NCBI RefSeq assembly: GCF_037126265.1
Contig: NZ_JAYLLN010000015.1
Span: 8,711-72,710, forward strand
Length of the DNA stretch: 64,000 bases
Direction: 5' to 3'
Origin: Sphingobacterium tenebrionis
GTDB taxonomy: Bacteria; Bacteroidota; Bacteroidia; Sphingobacteriales; Sphingobacteriaceae
Each line of letters opens with the position of its first letter. The stretch's first letter is position 1. This document shows, one piece after another, positions 24,147 to 32,186 of the stretch. Position numbers and translations under genes: made by a program. The notes beneath the pieces are model-generated. The model saw nothing but the letters and a program-made list of their open reading frames with translations, did not search any database and was not told the DNA's origin.

Positions 24147-24168
24147 GTGATATCTTATGTATCATTTA

Positions 24169-24202
24169 TTGATGCGATAGAAATAAAAATTTTTTACCTT
24201 TG
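24169..24202 (+). promoter_or_regulatory. Putative pnp promoter (TTG-N23-TACCTTTG)
   Basis: TTG at 24169-24171, a 23-base spacer and the -7 box TACCTTTG at 24195-24202. It lies after the rpsO terminator and 69 bases before the pnp ATG. Confidence 0.6.
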
Positions 24203-24270
24203 TGCGATTAAAAATGTCAAATTAAATAGATGCATGTAAATTGACGCAAGTGCATCAAAACGAACGAACA

Positions 24271-26430
24271 ATGAGTTATAACGAAAAGAAAGTAACAATT
24301 GACATGGGTGGCGGGTTAGCTCCCATTGAATTGTCGACTGGGAAATTGGCTAAACAGGCTGATGGATCAGTAGTTTTAAAGCAAGGAGCAACGATGTTGC
24401 TAGCGACCGTGGTTTCTGCAAAGGAGCCAAAGGCGGGAACAGATTTCCTTCCTTTATCGGTAGATTACCAAGAGAAATATGCAGCCACAGGACGTATTCC
24501 AGGTGGTTTTTTACGTCGTGAAGCAAGACTTTCAGATTATGAGGTTTTGATTTCAAGATTGATCGATAGGGCTTTACGTCCATTATTCCCTGATACCTAC
24601 CACGCAGATACACAAGTAATGGTTTCTTTGATCTCTGCAGATAAAGAGATCATGCCTGATGCTTTGGCAGGTTTAGCAGCTTCTGCAGCAATCGCTGTTT
24701 CTGATATTCCTTTCAATGGCCCAATCTCTGAAGTGCGTGTAGCGAAGGTAGATGGTCAATTAGTGATCAACCCTACGGTATCGGCTTTGGAAAAAGCAAC
24801 ATTGGAATTTATCGTAGCAGGTTCTGCACAGGATATCGTGATGGTAGAAGGTGAGGCGAACGAGATTTCTGAAGCTGAAATGGTAGAAGCAATTGCTTTT
24901 GCACATGAAGCCATCAAAAAACAAGTGGCAGCACAGGTTGAATTGGCCAACTTGGTTGGATCCCATGATAAGAGAGGTTTTGATCATGAGCCTTCCAACC
25001 CAGCATTGCGTGAAGCTATCTATGATGCTACCTATAGCCAAGTTTATGAAGTTGCCAAATCAGGTTCTTCGAAACATGAGCGTACAGAGAAATTCGCAGC
25101 CATTGGAGAGGCATTCTTCGAAACAATGGGTGAGGAGATCGATGATGATACGAAATTCTTATTGAAGAAATATTACCATGATGTACAGTACGATGCGGTT
25201 CGTAATCTTTTATTGGATGAAGGTATCCGTTTGGATGGCCGTGATGTTCGTAAGGTACGTCCGATCTGGACTGAAGTGGATTACTTACCGGCAGCACACG
25301 GTTCTGCGGTATTTACACGTGGTGAAACACAGTCTTTGACATCTGTAACTTTAGGTGCTAAAGACGATGAGCAGATGATCGATGGTGCATTCTTCCATGG
25401 ATACAATAAGTTTATCCTTCACTACAACTTCCCTGGTTTCTCTACTGGTGAGGTAAGACCTAACAGAGGTCCTGGTCGTCGTGAGGTAGGTCACGGTAAC
25501 CTGGCCATGCGTTCATTGAAAAAAGTGCTTCCTACGGAAGATAATCCATATACCATCCGTGTTGTTTCTGATATCCTGGAATCCAATGGTTCTTCATCAA
25601 TGGCAACTGTATGTGCAGGAACACTGGCGTTGATGGATGCCGGTGTAAAAATCAAAGCGCCAGTATCTGGTATCGCAATGGGATTGATCTCTGATGAGAA
25701 AACAGGTAAATACGCTATTTTATCCGACATCTTAGGAGATGAGGATCACTTAGGAGATATGGACTTCAAAGTAACCGGTACAGCAAATGGTATCGTAGGT
25801 TGTCAAATGGACTTAAAGATCAATGGTCTGAAATGGGAAGTATTGACACAAGCTTTGGATCAAGCGAAAGAAGCTCGTTTACACATCCTTGGTGAAATGG
25901 CGAAAACCATCACGGAGCCACGTGAAGATTACAAACCACATGCTCCACGCATCATCCAGATCCTTATCGATAAAGAATTTATCGGTGCGGTTATTGGCCC
26001 AGGTGGTAAGATCATCCAAGAAATGCAACGTGAAACTGGTGCAACCATCTCCATTGAAGAAGTGGATAATAAAGGTGTTGTTCAGATCTTCGCTGACAAT
26101 AAAGAATCTATCGATGCTGCTTTAGCAAGAATCAAAGCGATCACTGCAAAACCAGAAATTGGTGAAGTATATGAAGGTAAAGTGAAAACCATTATGCCTT
26201 TCGGAGCTTTCGTAGAGATCATGCCAGGTAAAGACGGTTTATTACATATCTCTGAAATTGATTGGAAACGTCTTGAAACCATGGACGGTGTGTTTAAAGA
26301 AGGCGATATGGTAACTGTTAAGTTATTGGATATTGACAAACAAGGTAAATTGAAGCTTTCTAGAAAAGCGTTATTACCAAGACCTCCAAGGGAAGACAAG
26401 CCTGCAAAGGATCAACCAAAAGAGGACTAA
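24271..26430 (+). CDS. pnp: Polyribonucleotide nucleotidyltransferase (PNPase)
   Basis: A 719-residue PNPase. The start is taken at the ATG at 24271 (MSYNEKKVTID); the frame is open from a TTG 30 bases upstream, but homology begins at the ATG. Two RNase PH domains cover about 10-225 and 310-540, with an alpha-helical linker between; GRIPGGFLRREARLSDYE and the second-domain SNGSSSMATVCAG are characteristic. KH (about 560-610, VIGPGGKIIQEMQRETGATI) and S1 (about 625-695, GKVKTIMPFGAFVEI) RNA-binding domains complete it. It degrades RNA 3' to 5' using phosphate. A terminator follows directly. Confidence 0.97.
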   Translation: MSYNEKKVTIDMGGGLAPIELSTGKLAKQADGSVVLKQGATMLLATVVSAKEPKAGTDFLPLSVDYQEKYAATGRIPGGFLRREARLSDYEVLISRLIDRALRPLFPDTYHADTQVMVSLISADKEIMPDALAGLAASAAIAVSDIPFNGPISEVRVAKVDGQLVINPTVSALEKATLEFIVAGSAQDIVMVEGEANEISEAEMVEAIAFAHEAIKKQVAAQVELANLVGSHDKRGFDHEPSNPALREAIYDATYSQVYEVAKSGSSKHERTEKFAAIGEAFFETMGEEIDDDTKFLLKKYYHDVQYDAVRNLLLDEGIRLDGRDVRKVRPIWTEVDYLPAAHGSAVFTRGETQSLTSVTLGAKDDEQMIDGAFFHGYNKFILHYNFPGFSTGEVRPNRGPGRREVGHGNLAMRSLKKVLPTEDNPYTIRVVSDILESNGSSSMATVCAGTLALMDAGVKIKAPVSGIAMGLISDEKTGKYAILSDILGDEDHLGDMDFKVTGTANGIVGCQMDLKINGLKWEVLTQALDQAKEARLHILGEMAKTITEPREDYKPHAPRIIQILIDKEFIGAVIGPGGKIIQEMQRETGATISIEEVDNKGVVQIFADNKESIDAALARIKAITAKPEIGEVYEGKVKTIMPFGAFVEIMPGKDGLLHISEIDWKRLETMDGVFKEGDMVTVKLLDIDKQGKLKLSRKALLPRPPREDKPAKDQPKED

Positions 26431-26450
26431 TAAACGAATACCTATAGATG

Positions 26451-26484
26451 AAGGGAGCAACATGTTGCTCCCTTTGTTTTTTTT
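26451..26484 (+). terminator. Rho-independent terminator after pnp
   Basis: Arms AAGGGAGCAA (26451-26460) and TTGCTCCCTT (26465-26474), loop CATG, then TG and a run of T (26477-26484). Placed 20 bases after the stop codon. Confidence 0.9.
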
Positions 26485-26616
26485 ACGTAAAAAAGTTTTC
26501 CCTCATTAAAAGCCAATATTCACTCATTCAAGAACCCTCTTCCCTCATCGATGGATTTTTGTGGTGCAAAATCAAATAATTTCGACATCATAAACAATAA
26601 GTAAACGAAAAACATT

Positions 26617-27513
26617 ATGAAAACGAATTTATTGATGATGCTCTTGGCCGTCATTATTGGCTTAGGCGCATGTAAAAAAGGGGATACTGGACCAATGGGG
26701 CCCCAAGGTGAAAAGGGAGATCAGGGGATACAAGGGGTAACGGGGGTAAAGGGAGCTGATGGTTCCACGATATTCAGTGGAGCAGATGTTCCAACTGCAG
26801 CCATTGGTAAAAATGGCGATTTCTATTTCAGGACGGCAACAGGGGTGTTATATGGCCCTAAAACGGCAGCAGGCTGGGGAAATGGTACCAATCTGAAAGG
26901 TGCTAATGGCACGAATGGTACCAACGGTACAAATGGAACAAACGGTACGAACGGAAAGGATGGGTCACAATTTTTATCAGGTACGGTCATTCCCGACGCG
27001 GGTTTAGGGAAAGTAGGCGATTTCTATTTCAATACTGCCCAGATGGTGCTTTATGGTCCAAAGACAGCTACAGGATGGGGTGTAGGCGCTAATTTAAAAG
27101 CAGATGCAAGAGTGATGTATTCTGGCTGGAAAACTAGTGTTAGAATGAAGGACTCTATCATGGATGGAACCGTCGCTCGGATTGCACACATTTATGTCCC
27201 CCAATTAACGGAAACCGTGATGGCATCTGCAGTTGTATTGATGTATTTGGATTATAGTGGTGGTCCATTTCCGTTGCCATATACAAGCAGGGCAGGAGGT
27301 AGGATGTCTACCATCACCTTTAAATTGAAGAAAAATGAAATCGTGGTTTATCGGTATGTATATGATGGCGGGGCATTGTTGATGTTGGGCTCACAGATTC
27401 AATTTCGCTATGTCATCATCCCAGGTAATATGTATATAGGTTTGAAGGAAAGAAATATAGATTTTGGAAATCCAGCTGCCGTGCAGCAAGCGTTGGAAAC
27501 AATGGACAGGTAA
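26617..27513 (+). CDS. Collagen-like repeat lipoprotein
   Basis: A 298-residue predicted lipoprotein, lipobox LGAC at residues 16-19. Residues 22-49 are ten Gly-X-Y triplets (GDTGPMGPQGEKGDQG...). Two copies of a 45-residue module follow (about 50-95 and 117-161), each with GDFYF, LYGPKTA and GWG. Between them lies a second collagen-like stretch made of GTN triplets (about 95-116). The C-terminal 135 residues are of mixed beta type and not recognised. It probably sits on the outer membrane, with the triplets forming a triple-helical stalk; function is unknown. No neighbouring gene is obviously partnered. Confidence 0.82.
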   Translation: MKTNLLMMLLAVIIGLGACKKGDTGPMGPQGEKGDQGIQGVTGVKGADGSTIFSGADVPTAAIGKNGDFYFRTATGVLYGPKTAAGWGNGTNLKGANGTNGTNGTNGTNGTNGKDGSQFLSGTVIPDAGLGKVGDFYFNTAQMVLYGPKTATGWGVGANLKADARVMYSGWKTSVRMKDSIMDGTVARIAHIYVPQLTETVMASAVVLMYLDYSGGPFPLPYTSRAGGRMSTITFKLKKNEIVVYRYVYDGGALLMLGSQIQFRYVIIPGNMYIGLKERNIDFGNPAAVQQALETMDR

Positions 27514-27528
27514 GAAGTGGTTTTTGAA

Positions 27529-27599
27529 AGATTGCTTCGTCGTACCTCCTCGCAATGACGTGGTGGAAGATTGCTTCGTCGTGCCTCCTCGCAATGACG
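27529..27599. repeat. Tandem pair of CTCGCAATGACG intergenic repeats
   Basis: Two direct 32-base copies (27529-27560 and 27568-27599) start 15 bases after the lipoprotein stop and differ at one position. They are the same element as the outer arms at 12841-12986 and the copy at 52150-52181. Direct rather than inverted arrangement here. Confidence 0.85.
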
Positions 27600-27610
27600 T
27601 TCCGATATAG

Positions 27611-27640
27611 GTCTAAATACTAACTACTAAATACTAACTA
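27611..27640. repeat. CTAAATACT short direct repeat
   Basis: Two copies of CTAAATACTAACTA-like sequence (from 27613 and 27627). On the minus strand they match the AGTATTTAGTAGT motif at 12742-12764 and stand in the same orientation relative to the CTCGCAATGACG repeat. Confidence 0.55.
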
Positions 27641-27642
27641 AT

Positions 27643-27691
27643 GTTATAAAAAAGAGAGGGTGTCATTTTGACACCCTCTCTTTTTTATAAC
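27643..27691. terminator. Bidirectional terminator with perfect 23-base stem
   Basis: Bases 27643-27665 are perfectly complementary to 27669-27691 with a 3-base loop. A-run and T-run arms flank a GAGAGGGTGTCA core, so it can end transcription both from the lipoprotein gene and from the convergent DUF493 gene, whose stop codon (27685-27687) lies inside the stem. Confidence 0.85.
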
Positions 27692-28008
27692 ATCATTACA
27701 TCAGGTATTTCTGCTACCTTTTTGTAATAGTCGATAACCTCATCTGCATTGTTCACATAGTTCTCGATCGAGATGGAAGTGTATTTCCCGCCTGAAGAGC
27801 TTTTTTCGGAAAACTTAGCGCTGGCATGCGTAAAAATCGCTTTCACCTGCTCCGCTTTGTCTGAATCTGTTTTCACGATAAATTTAAAGGTGTAGATCGT
27901 AGGAAATTTCTCTACATCGATCAATTTCTCTTTAAAGTTTTTGTAAAAATCCTGCGGATTATTATCCTGTATATCTTTAATGTTGATGTTGTTGTTAAAA
28001 TCTGGCAT
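27685..28008 (-). CDS. DUF493 family protein (YbeD-like)
   Basis: A 107-residue small cytoplasmic protein of the DUF493/YbeD family, recognised from DFYKNFKEKLIDVEKFPTIY near the N-terminus and the beta-strand FKFIVKTDSD followed by SSGGKYTSISI. The family has an ACT-like ferredoxin fold; in E. coli YbeD lies near lipoate genes, but no such genes are here and no activity is established. The gene ends inside the shared terminator hairpin and is followed upstream by the GH92 gene in the same direction. Confidence 0.8.
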   Translation of the reverse strand: MPDFNNNINIKDIQDNNPQDFYKNFKEKLIDVEKFPTIYTFKFIVKTDSDKAEQVKAIFTHASAKFSEKSSSGGKYTSISIENYVNNADEVIDYYKKVAEIPDVMML

Positions 28009-28072
28009 TTTTCAATTTCTCCTTTCCCTTAATTAACAAATTGCATACCCAATGGTTTGGTATGACAAAAGG

Positions 28073-30328
28073 TTAGTTTTCCATCGAAGTAGGCCAGGAT
28101 TTCCTTTTTGTTCCGAATTTGAAGTTCGGTTTTTCCGACATCTGGAATTCCAAGGTGCCTCCTTTGAGCATTTCCGAATGAGTGATAAACAGCTTATCGT
28201 ATTTCTTACCATTCAATCGGATGGAATGGATATACCTGTTCCTGGAAGAATTATCCTTTGCGATAATGTGGAATGTTTTTCCATTTGGCATTTGTATGCT
28301 CGCCTTATCCAATACCGGGCTTCCGAATACATATTCTCCATTGACTGGTGAAGCGGGATATAAGCCCATCATGGACCATACGGCCCAGGCACTCATTTGT
28401 CCGGCATCTTCATTACCGGCATAGCCATCTGGACGGTCATGGTACATGGAGTCTAAGATCGTGCGGACTTTTTCCTGGGTTTTCCAGGGTTTTCCAATGT
28501 AACTATACATATAAGCGATATGATGACTAGGTTCATTTCCATGAGCGTATTGGCCAATAAATCCTGAAGCATCCGGAGATTGGTTTTCACCAGTCATAAT
28601 GGATGGTGCTTTGAAAAGGGTGTCTAACATCAGCTCCAATCCATTCTTTTTAGGGAATAATTTTGCTAAACCTCTAACATCGTGAGGCACAAAAAATGAA
28701 TGTTGCCAGGCATTACCTTCGATATATTGACTTTTGTCGAAATCGTGTTCCGAATAGAATGGATCAAAAGGTTCAAAGAATTGGCCGTTTTTTAGTTTAG
28801 CACGCATGAAACCTGTTTGTGGGTCAAAATGGTTTATATAATTCTTTGCTCGCTTGCTGAAGGTTTTAAAGTCCTCTAGTTTGCCCAGTTTTTTGGCGAC
28901 CAAGGAAATACAATAGTCGTCAAAAGCATATTCTAATGTTTTGGTTACTGAACCTCCGTTCACATCTTGTGGGACATAGCCATATTCGATATAGGCCGGA
29001 ACTTCACGGATCTTTTGATATGCACTCGCCAACATGGCCTGATAAGCTTTTTCCTGATCGAGTCCAGGCCAATCTTTGAGGATGGCATCGGCAATAACAG
29101 GGATGGCGTGGTAGCCGGTCATGGTATTGGTCTCAAAAGTACTCAAGTCCCAAACGGGTAAAAGGCCATTCTCTTCGTAAAAGGCCATCATACTCTGGAG
29201 GATATCTGTATATCTTTCCGCTTGCGTAATGGTAAATAAAGGTTTTAACGCTCGGAAGGTATCCCAAAGGGAAAATAGGGTATATCGTTGTCCAGCATTA
29301 GGCATTTTATGGGATTCTCCTTTATAATTTTTATAGGCACCGTCCGCATCCGAATATAAGGTAGGAGATAGAGCGGTATGGTATAGGGCCGTATAAAAGA
29401 TGGTTTTTAGTTTTTCGTCGGCCGATTCTACTTGGATTTTGGACAATTCTTTTTCCCACTTGTTTTGGGCTGAAGTCTTAGCGGCAATGAAATCCCAATC
29501 GGGGATTTCGTTCAATGCAGCCAATGCTTTTTCTTCGTTGCTCGTGGAAAGAGCAACTTTTAGGGCAACCTGGTTTTGGTTAGGAAAGGTAAATTGTGCA
29601 TTTACTGCTTCTACGGGGCCAGAAGTGCTTGTGTTGGTTTGAGAGACGCTGGAAGAGCTGGTTTTTTCCCCATTTAATAAGTAGGTGGAGAAAGGATTTT
29701 CAAATCGGATGGCGAAATAAATATGTTGTTTATTCGCCCAACCATAGGAATATCTTTTTCCAATTATGGTATGCTTATCAATGATCTTTATTTCGGTATC
29801 CATCGGTCTATCCCAATTAAAAGCATGGGCAAGATCCAAACGGATGGTTGGCCTGCTGCTGGCAGGAAATTGGTATTGATGAAAACCTACGCGCTCTGAG
29901 GCCGTCAATTGAGCAAGGATGCCATTCTCTAGTTTTACTTGGTAAAATCCGGGGCTTGCCATTTCATCCTGATGGGAGAATCTGACCCGGGTATCCAATC
30001 TGTTCTGATCCACAGGGTTCGTTAGGGGCATAATAGCGATATCCAACCAATCACCAATACCTGTTCCGCTGAGGTGCATATGGCTGAAGCCCGCAATGGA
30101 ATCGGCAGAAATATGGTAACCGCTCACCCAGTCCCAGCCGCTCTTACCATTATCTGGTGATAACTGAACCAAGGAGAATGGAACGGTCGCTCCAGGATAG
30201 GTATGGCCATGGCCGCCGGTACCTATGAAAGGATCCACGTATTTGCTGAGCTCTTGAGCCTTTAGACCCAATGTGCCCAATAAAAGGCCAGTTAACAGTG
30301 GTAAAAATCGTTTAGAATATATGATCAT
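28073..30328 (-). CDS. Alpha-1,2-mannosidase-type glycosidase (GH92)
   Basis: A 751-residue secreted enzyme with a signal peptide (to about LKAQ, residue 25). YVDPFIGTGGHGHTYPGATVPFSLVQLSPD is the hallmark N-terminal strand of GH92, and the later GNEPSHHIAYMYSYIGKPW and GNEDAGQMSAWAVWSMMGLYP segments carry the calcium-binding and catalytic residues. Known members are calcium-dependent exo-alpha-mannosidases on N-glycans and yeast mannan. Length is typical (about 740). It is divergent from a LacI regulator over a shared operator array, which is strong evidence of local control. Confidence 0.93.
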   Translation of the reverse strand: MIIYSKRFLPLLTGLLLGTLGLKAQELSKYVDPFIGTGGHGHTYPGATVPFSLVQLSPDNGKSGWDWVSGYHISADSIAGFSHMHLSGTGIGDWLDIAIMPLTNPVDQNRLDTRVRFSHQDEMASPGFYQVKLENGILAQLTASERVGFHQYQFPASSRPTIRLDLAHAFNWDRPMDTEIKIIDKHTIIGKRYSYGWANKQHIYFAIRFENPFSTYLLNGEKTSSSSVSQTNTSTSGPVEAVNAQFTFPNQNQVALKVALSTSNEEKALAALNEIPDWDFIAAKTSAQNKWEKELSKIQVESADEKLKTIFYTALYHTALSPTLYSDADGAYKNYKGESHKMPNAGQRYTLFSLWDTFRALKPLFTITQAERYTDILQSMMAFYEENGLLPVWDLSTFETNTMTGYHAIPVIADAILKDWPGLDQEKAYQAMLASAYQKIREVPAYIEYGYVPQDVNGGSVTKTLEYAFDDYCISLVAKKLGKLEDFKTFSKRAKNYINHFDPQTGFMRAKLKNGQFFEPFDPFYSEHDFDKSQYIEGNAWQHSFFVPHDVRGLAKLFPKKNGLELMLDTLFKAPSIMTGENQSPDASGFIGQYAHGNEPSHHIAYMYSYIGKPWKTQEKVRTILDSMYHDRPDGYAGNEDAGQMSAWAVWSMMGLYPASPVNGEYVFGSPVLDKASIQMPNGKTFHIIAKDNSSRNRYIHSIRLNGKKYDKLFITHSEMLKGGTLEFQMSEKPNFKFGTKRKSWPTSMEN

Positions 30329-30357
30329 AATGCAGTTTATTTCGATTTACAGCTTTT

Positions 30358-30365
30358 CAAATATA
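30358..30365 (-). promoter_or_regulatory. Putative -7 box of the GH92 gene (TATATTTG)
   Basis: On the minus strand TATATTTG matches TAnnTTTG and is 30 bases upstream of the GH92 ATG. The nearest TTAGCA half-site of the operator array is 25 bases further upstream. Confidence 0.55.
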
Positions 30366-30389
30366 AGCTTTTAAATCAATTTAAACCCT

Positions 30390-30456
30390 TTTAGCAAATT
30401 ATTTAGCGATTAATTTAGCATTTATTTGCTAAAATTTAGCTGATTTTATATATTTG
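30390..30456 (+). promoter_or_regulatory. LacI operator array and lacI-type gene promoter
   Basis: Three direct TTTAGC half-sites begin at 30390, 30402 and 30414, exactly 12 bases apart. The third forms a palindrome TTTAGCA-N6-TGCTAAA (30414-30433); another TTTAGC is at 30435. The promoter TTG (30426-30428), 20-base spacer and TATATTTG (30449-30456) of the regulator gene overlaps the palindrome, so binding should block its own promoter. The whole region lies between GH92 and the LacI gene. Confidence 0.7.
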
Positions 30457-30487
30457 GTTTGTATAACATCAACAATAACCTACAAAC

Positions 30488-31516
30488 ATGAAGAAGCGTA
30501 TTTTGATCTCAGACATAGCCAAAAGCTTGGGCGTATCCGTTACGACCGTTTCCTTTATCCTGAATGGGAAAGCGAAGGAAAAGCGGATCAGTGAAGGATT
30601 GACCAAGCGTGTATTGGATTATGTGAAAAAGGTCGGGTATAAACCAAATCAATTAGCACAGAGTCTGCGGACTGGCCAATCCAAGATTTTAGGATTGATC
30701 GTAGAAGATATTTCCAATCCATTTTTCTCCAATGTAGCTAAGTATATCGAAAGGATAGCGTATGATAACGGCTACCACATCATTTATTGCAGTATGGACA
30801 ATGATGTAACAAAGGCTAAAGAACTTATACAGCTATTTTACGATCGTCAAGTAGATGGTTATATCATTACGCCGCCTGAGGGTTTGGAAGAAACAGTGGC
30901 TAATCTGATAAAAAATAACGTCCCAGTTGTTTTATTTGACCGTTACATCCCAAATTTGGAAACAAATTATGTGGTGTTAGATAATTTCAATGGAGCTTTT
31001 ACGGCCACCAAGCACCTGTTGGAAAATCCTTCCAACAAGCGGGTCGGTTTTGTTTCCCTATTTTCGAACCAGACCCAGATGCGGGACCGTTTGGAAGGTT
31101 ATATGAAAGCCATTGACGATTTCCAACAGCAGGCCTACATCAAAAAGATCAAGATTGATGAAGATGAGGCATCGTCGATCGAACAATTGCACGAATTTAT
31201 CGCATCCAATAAACTGGATGCTGTATTATTTGCTACGAATTATCTGGCAATCCATGGGTTGAAGGCCATCAAGGAATATAAAATGAAATTACCCCATATG
31301 GTCGCCTATGATGACCACACCCTTTTCAGCTTATATGAGCCGGGAATTTCGGTGGTCACCCAAGATACTGCAACCATTGCCAATGAACTTATCCATACAC
31401 TCTTGAATGAAATTAAAGGAAAGAACAAGGAATTGCAGAAAATCACCATTCCAAGTGAACTGTTGGTCCGCGGATCTTCCGTTATTTCTGAGGAGGCGCT
31501 GGAACAAACTTCATAG
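30488..31516 (+). CDS. LacI-family transcriptional regulator
   Basis: A 342-residue regulator. Residues 4-55 form the LacI HTH and hinge (ISDIAKSLGVSVTTVSFILN, then YVKKVGYKPNQLAQSLRTG), and 60-330 the periplasmic-binding-protein-like sugar domain starting ILGLIVEDISNPFFSNV. It is divergent from the GH92 mannosidase and overlapped by an operator array, so it probably controls that gene and itself in response to a sugar such as mannose or a mannoside; the ligand is inferred from context. Its 3' end overlaps the convergent msrB by 35 bases. Confidence 0.93.
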   Translation: MKKRILISDIAKSLGVSVTTVSFILNGKAKEKRISEGLTKRVLDYVKKVGYKPNQLAQSLRTGQSKILGLIVEDISNPFFSNVAKYIERIAYDNGYHIIYCSMDNDVTKAKELIQLFYDRQVDGYIITPPEGLEETVANLIKNNVPVVLFDRYIPNLETNYVVLDNFNGAFTATKHLLENPSNKRVGFVSLFSNQTQMRDRLEGYMKAIDDFQQQAYIKKIKIDEDEASSIEQLHEFIASNKLDAVLFATNYLAIHGLKAIKEYKMKLPHMVAYDDHTLFSLYEPGISVVTQDTATIANELIHTLLNEIKGKNKELQKITIPSELLVRGSSVISEEALEQTS

Positions 31517-31946
31517 AAATAGAATTCACACAATGTCTCGTGTTTTTGGAGGTGAATCCTTCTCCTTCAAAAACATGGCCCAGGTGGGCATCACATTTCG
31601 CACATAAAATCTCCACTCTTCTTCCGTCTGCATCGACCTCCCTGCGCACAGCACCCTTGATTTCATCATCAAAACTTGGCCATCCACAATGGGATTCAAA
31701 CTTATCATCTGATTTGTACAAAGGGGCATCGCAGCGTTTGCACACATAGGTACCTTTCGCTTTATTGTCCAATAGTTTTCCTGTAAAAGGTCTCTCGGTA
31801 CCTTTTTGAAGGATGACGTACTCTTCTTCAGGGGTTAGTTTGTTGTATTTTGTTGTGTCGTTCATAGCGATTTTGGTTTTGGGCTGTTGCGACTGCGCAC
31901 AACCGGTAAAAACAAATAAAAATAAAATGCAAATTATTATTCTCAT
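31482..31946 (-). CDS. msrB: Peptide-methionine (R)-S-oxide reductase, lipoprotein form (MsrB)
   Basis: A 154-residue MsrB with an N-terminal lipoprotein signal (lipobox FTGC, Cys16), so it is exported. The zinc-binding pairs CKRC and CAKC are present, HCGWPSFD is the family core, and TRHCVNSISMKF holds the catalytic cysteine (Cys in RHCVN). It repairs methionine-R-sulfoxide in periplasmic or surface proteins. It converges on the LacI gene with a 35-base overlap of their 3' ends. The cytoplasmic free-Met reductase at 5992 is a separate enzyme. Confidence 0.94.
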   Translation of the reverse strand: MRIIICILFLFVFTGCAQSQQPKTKIAMNDTTKYNKLTPEEEYVILQKGTERPFTGKLLDNKAKGTYVCKRCDAPLYKSDDKFESHCGWPSFDDEIKGAVRREVDADGRRVEILCAKCDAHLGHVFEGEGFTSKNTRHCVNSISMKFVPAPPQK

Positions 31947-32069
31947 AGTACCACTAAGTTAGGGAATAATTGGGAGTAAAAAATCAGATTAGTGTTAATT
32001 ATTGGCATGTAGGACAACAAATGCAAAGCTATTTAGAATGATTATAAATTGATAAATTAAGTCATCAAA

Positions 32070-32102
32070 TTGTCAGTGATTGCTTAATAAGTTATACTTT
32101 TG
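32070..32102 (+). promoter_or_regulatory. Putative promoter of the respiratory cluster
   Basis: TTG (32070-32072), a 22-base spacer and TACTTTTG (32095-32102), a full match to TAnnTTTG. The ActA ATG is 84 bases downstream. This is the only clear promoter ahead of the 17-kb run of co-directional respiratory genes. Confidence 0.6.
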
Positions 32103-32186
32103 TGCATTGTTTTGTACGGTATTGTGTACCTATAGTAGAGAGTCAACAATTAATTATTACACATAAAATAGTATAAAGTGCTAAAT

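Noticed and set aside
26899..26964. GTN codon repeat as a phase-variable on/off switch
   Set aside because: Units are 9 bases, so any copy change keeps the reading frame; the codons also differ between units, which reduces slippage.
31482..31516. Overlap of the lacI and msrB 3' ends as a sign of an error
   Set aside because: Both reading frames end with normal family C-termini; short convergent overlaps occur elsewhere here (5081-5109).
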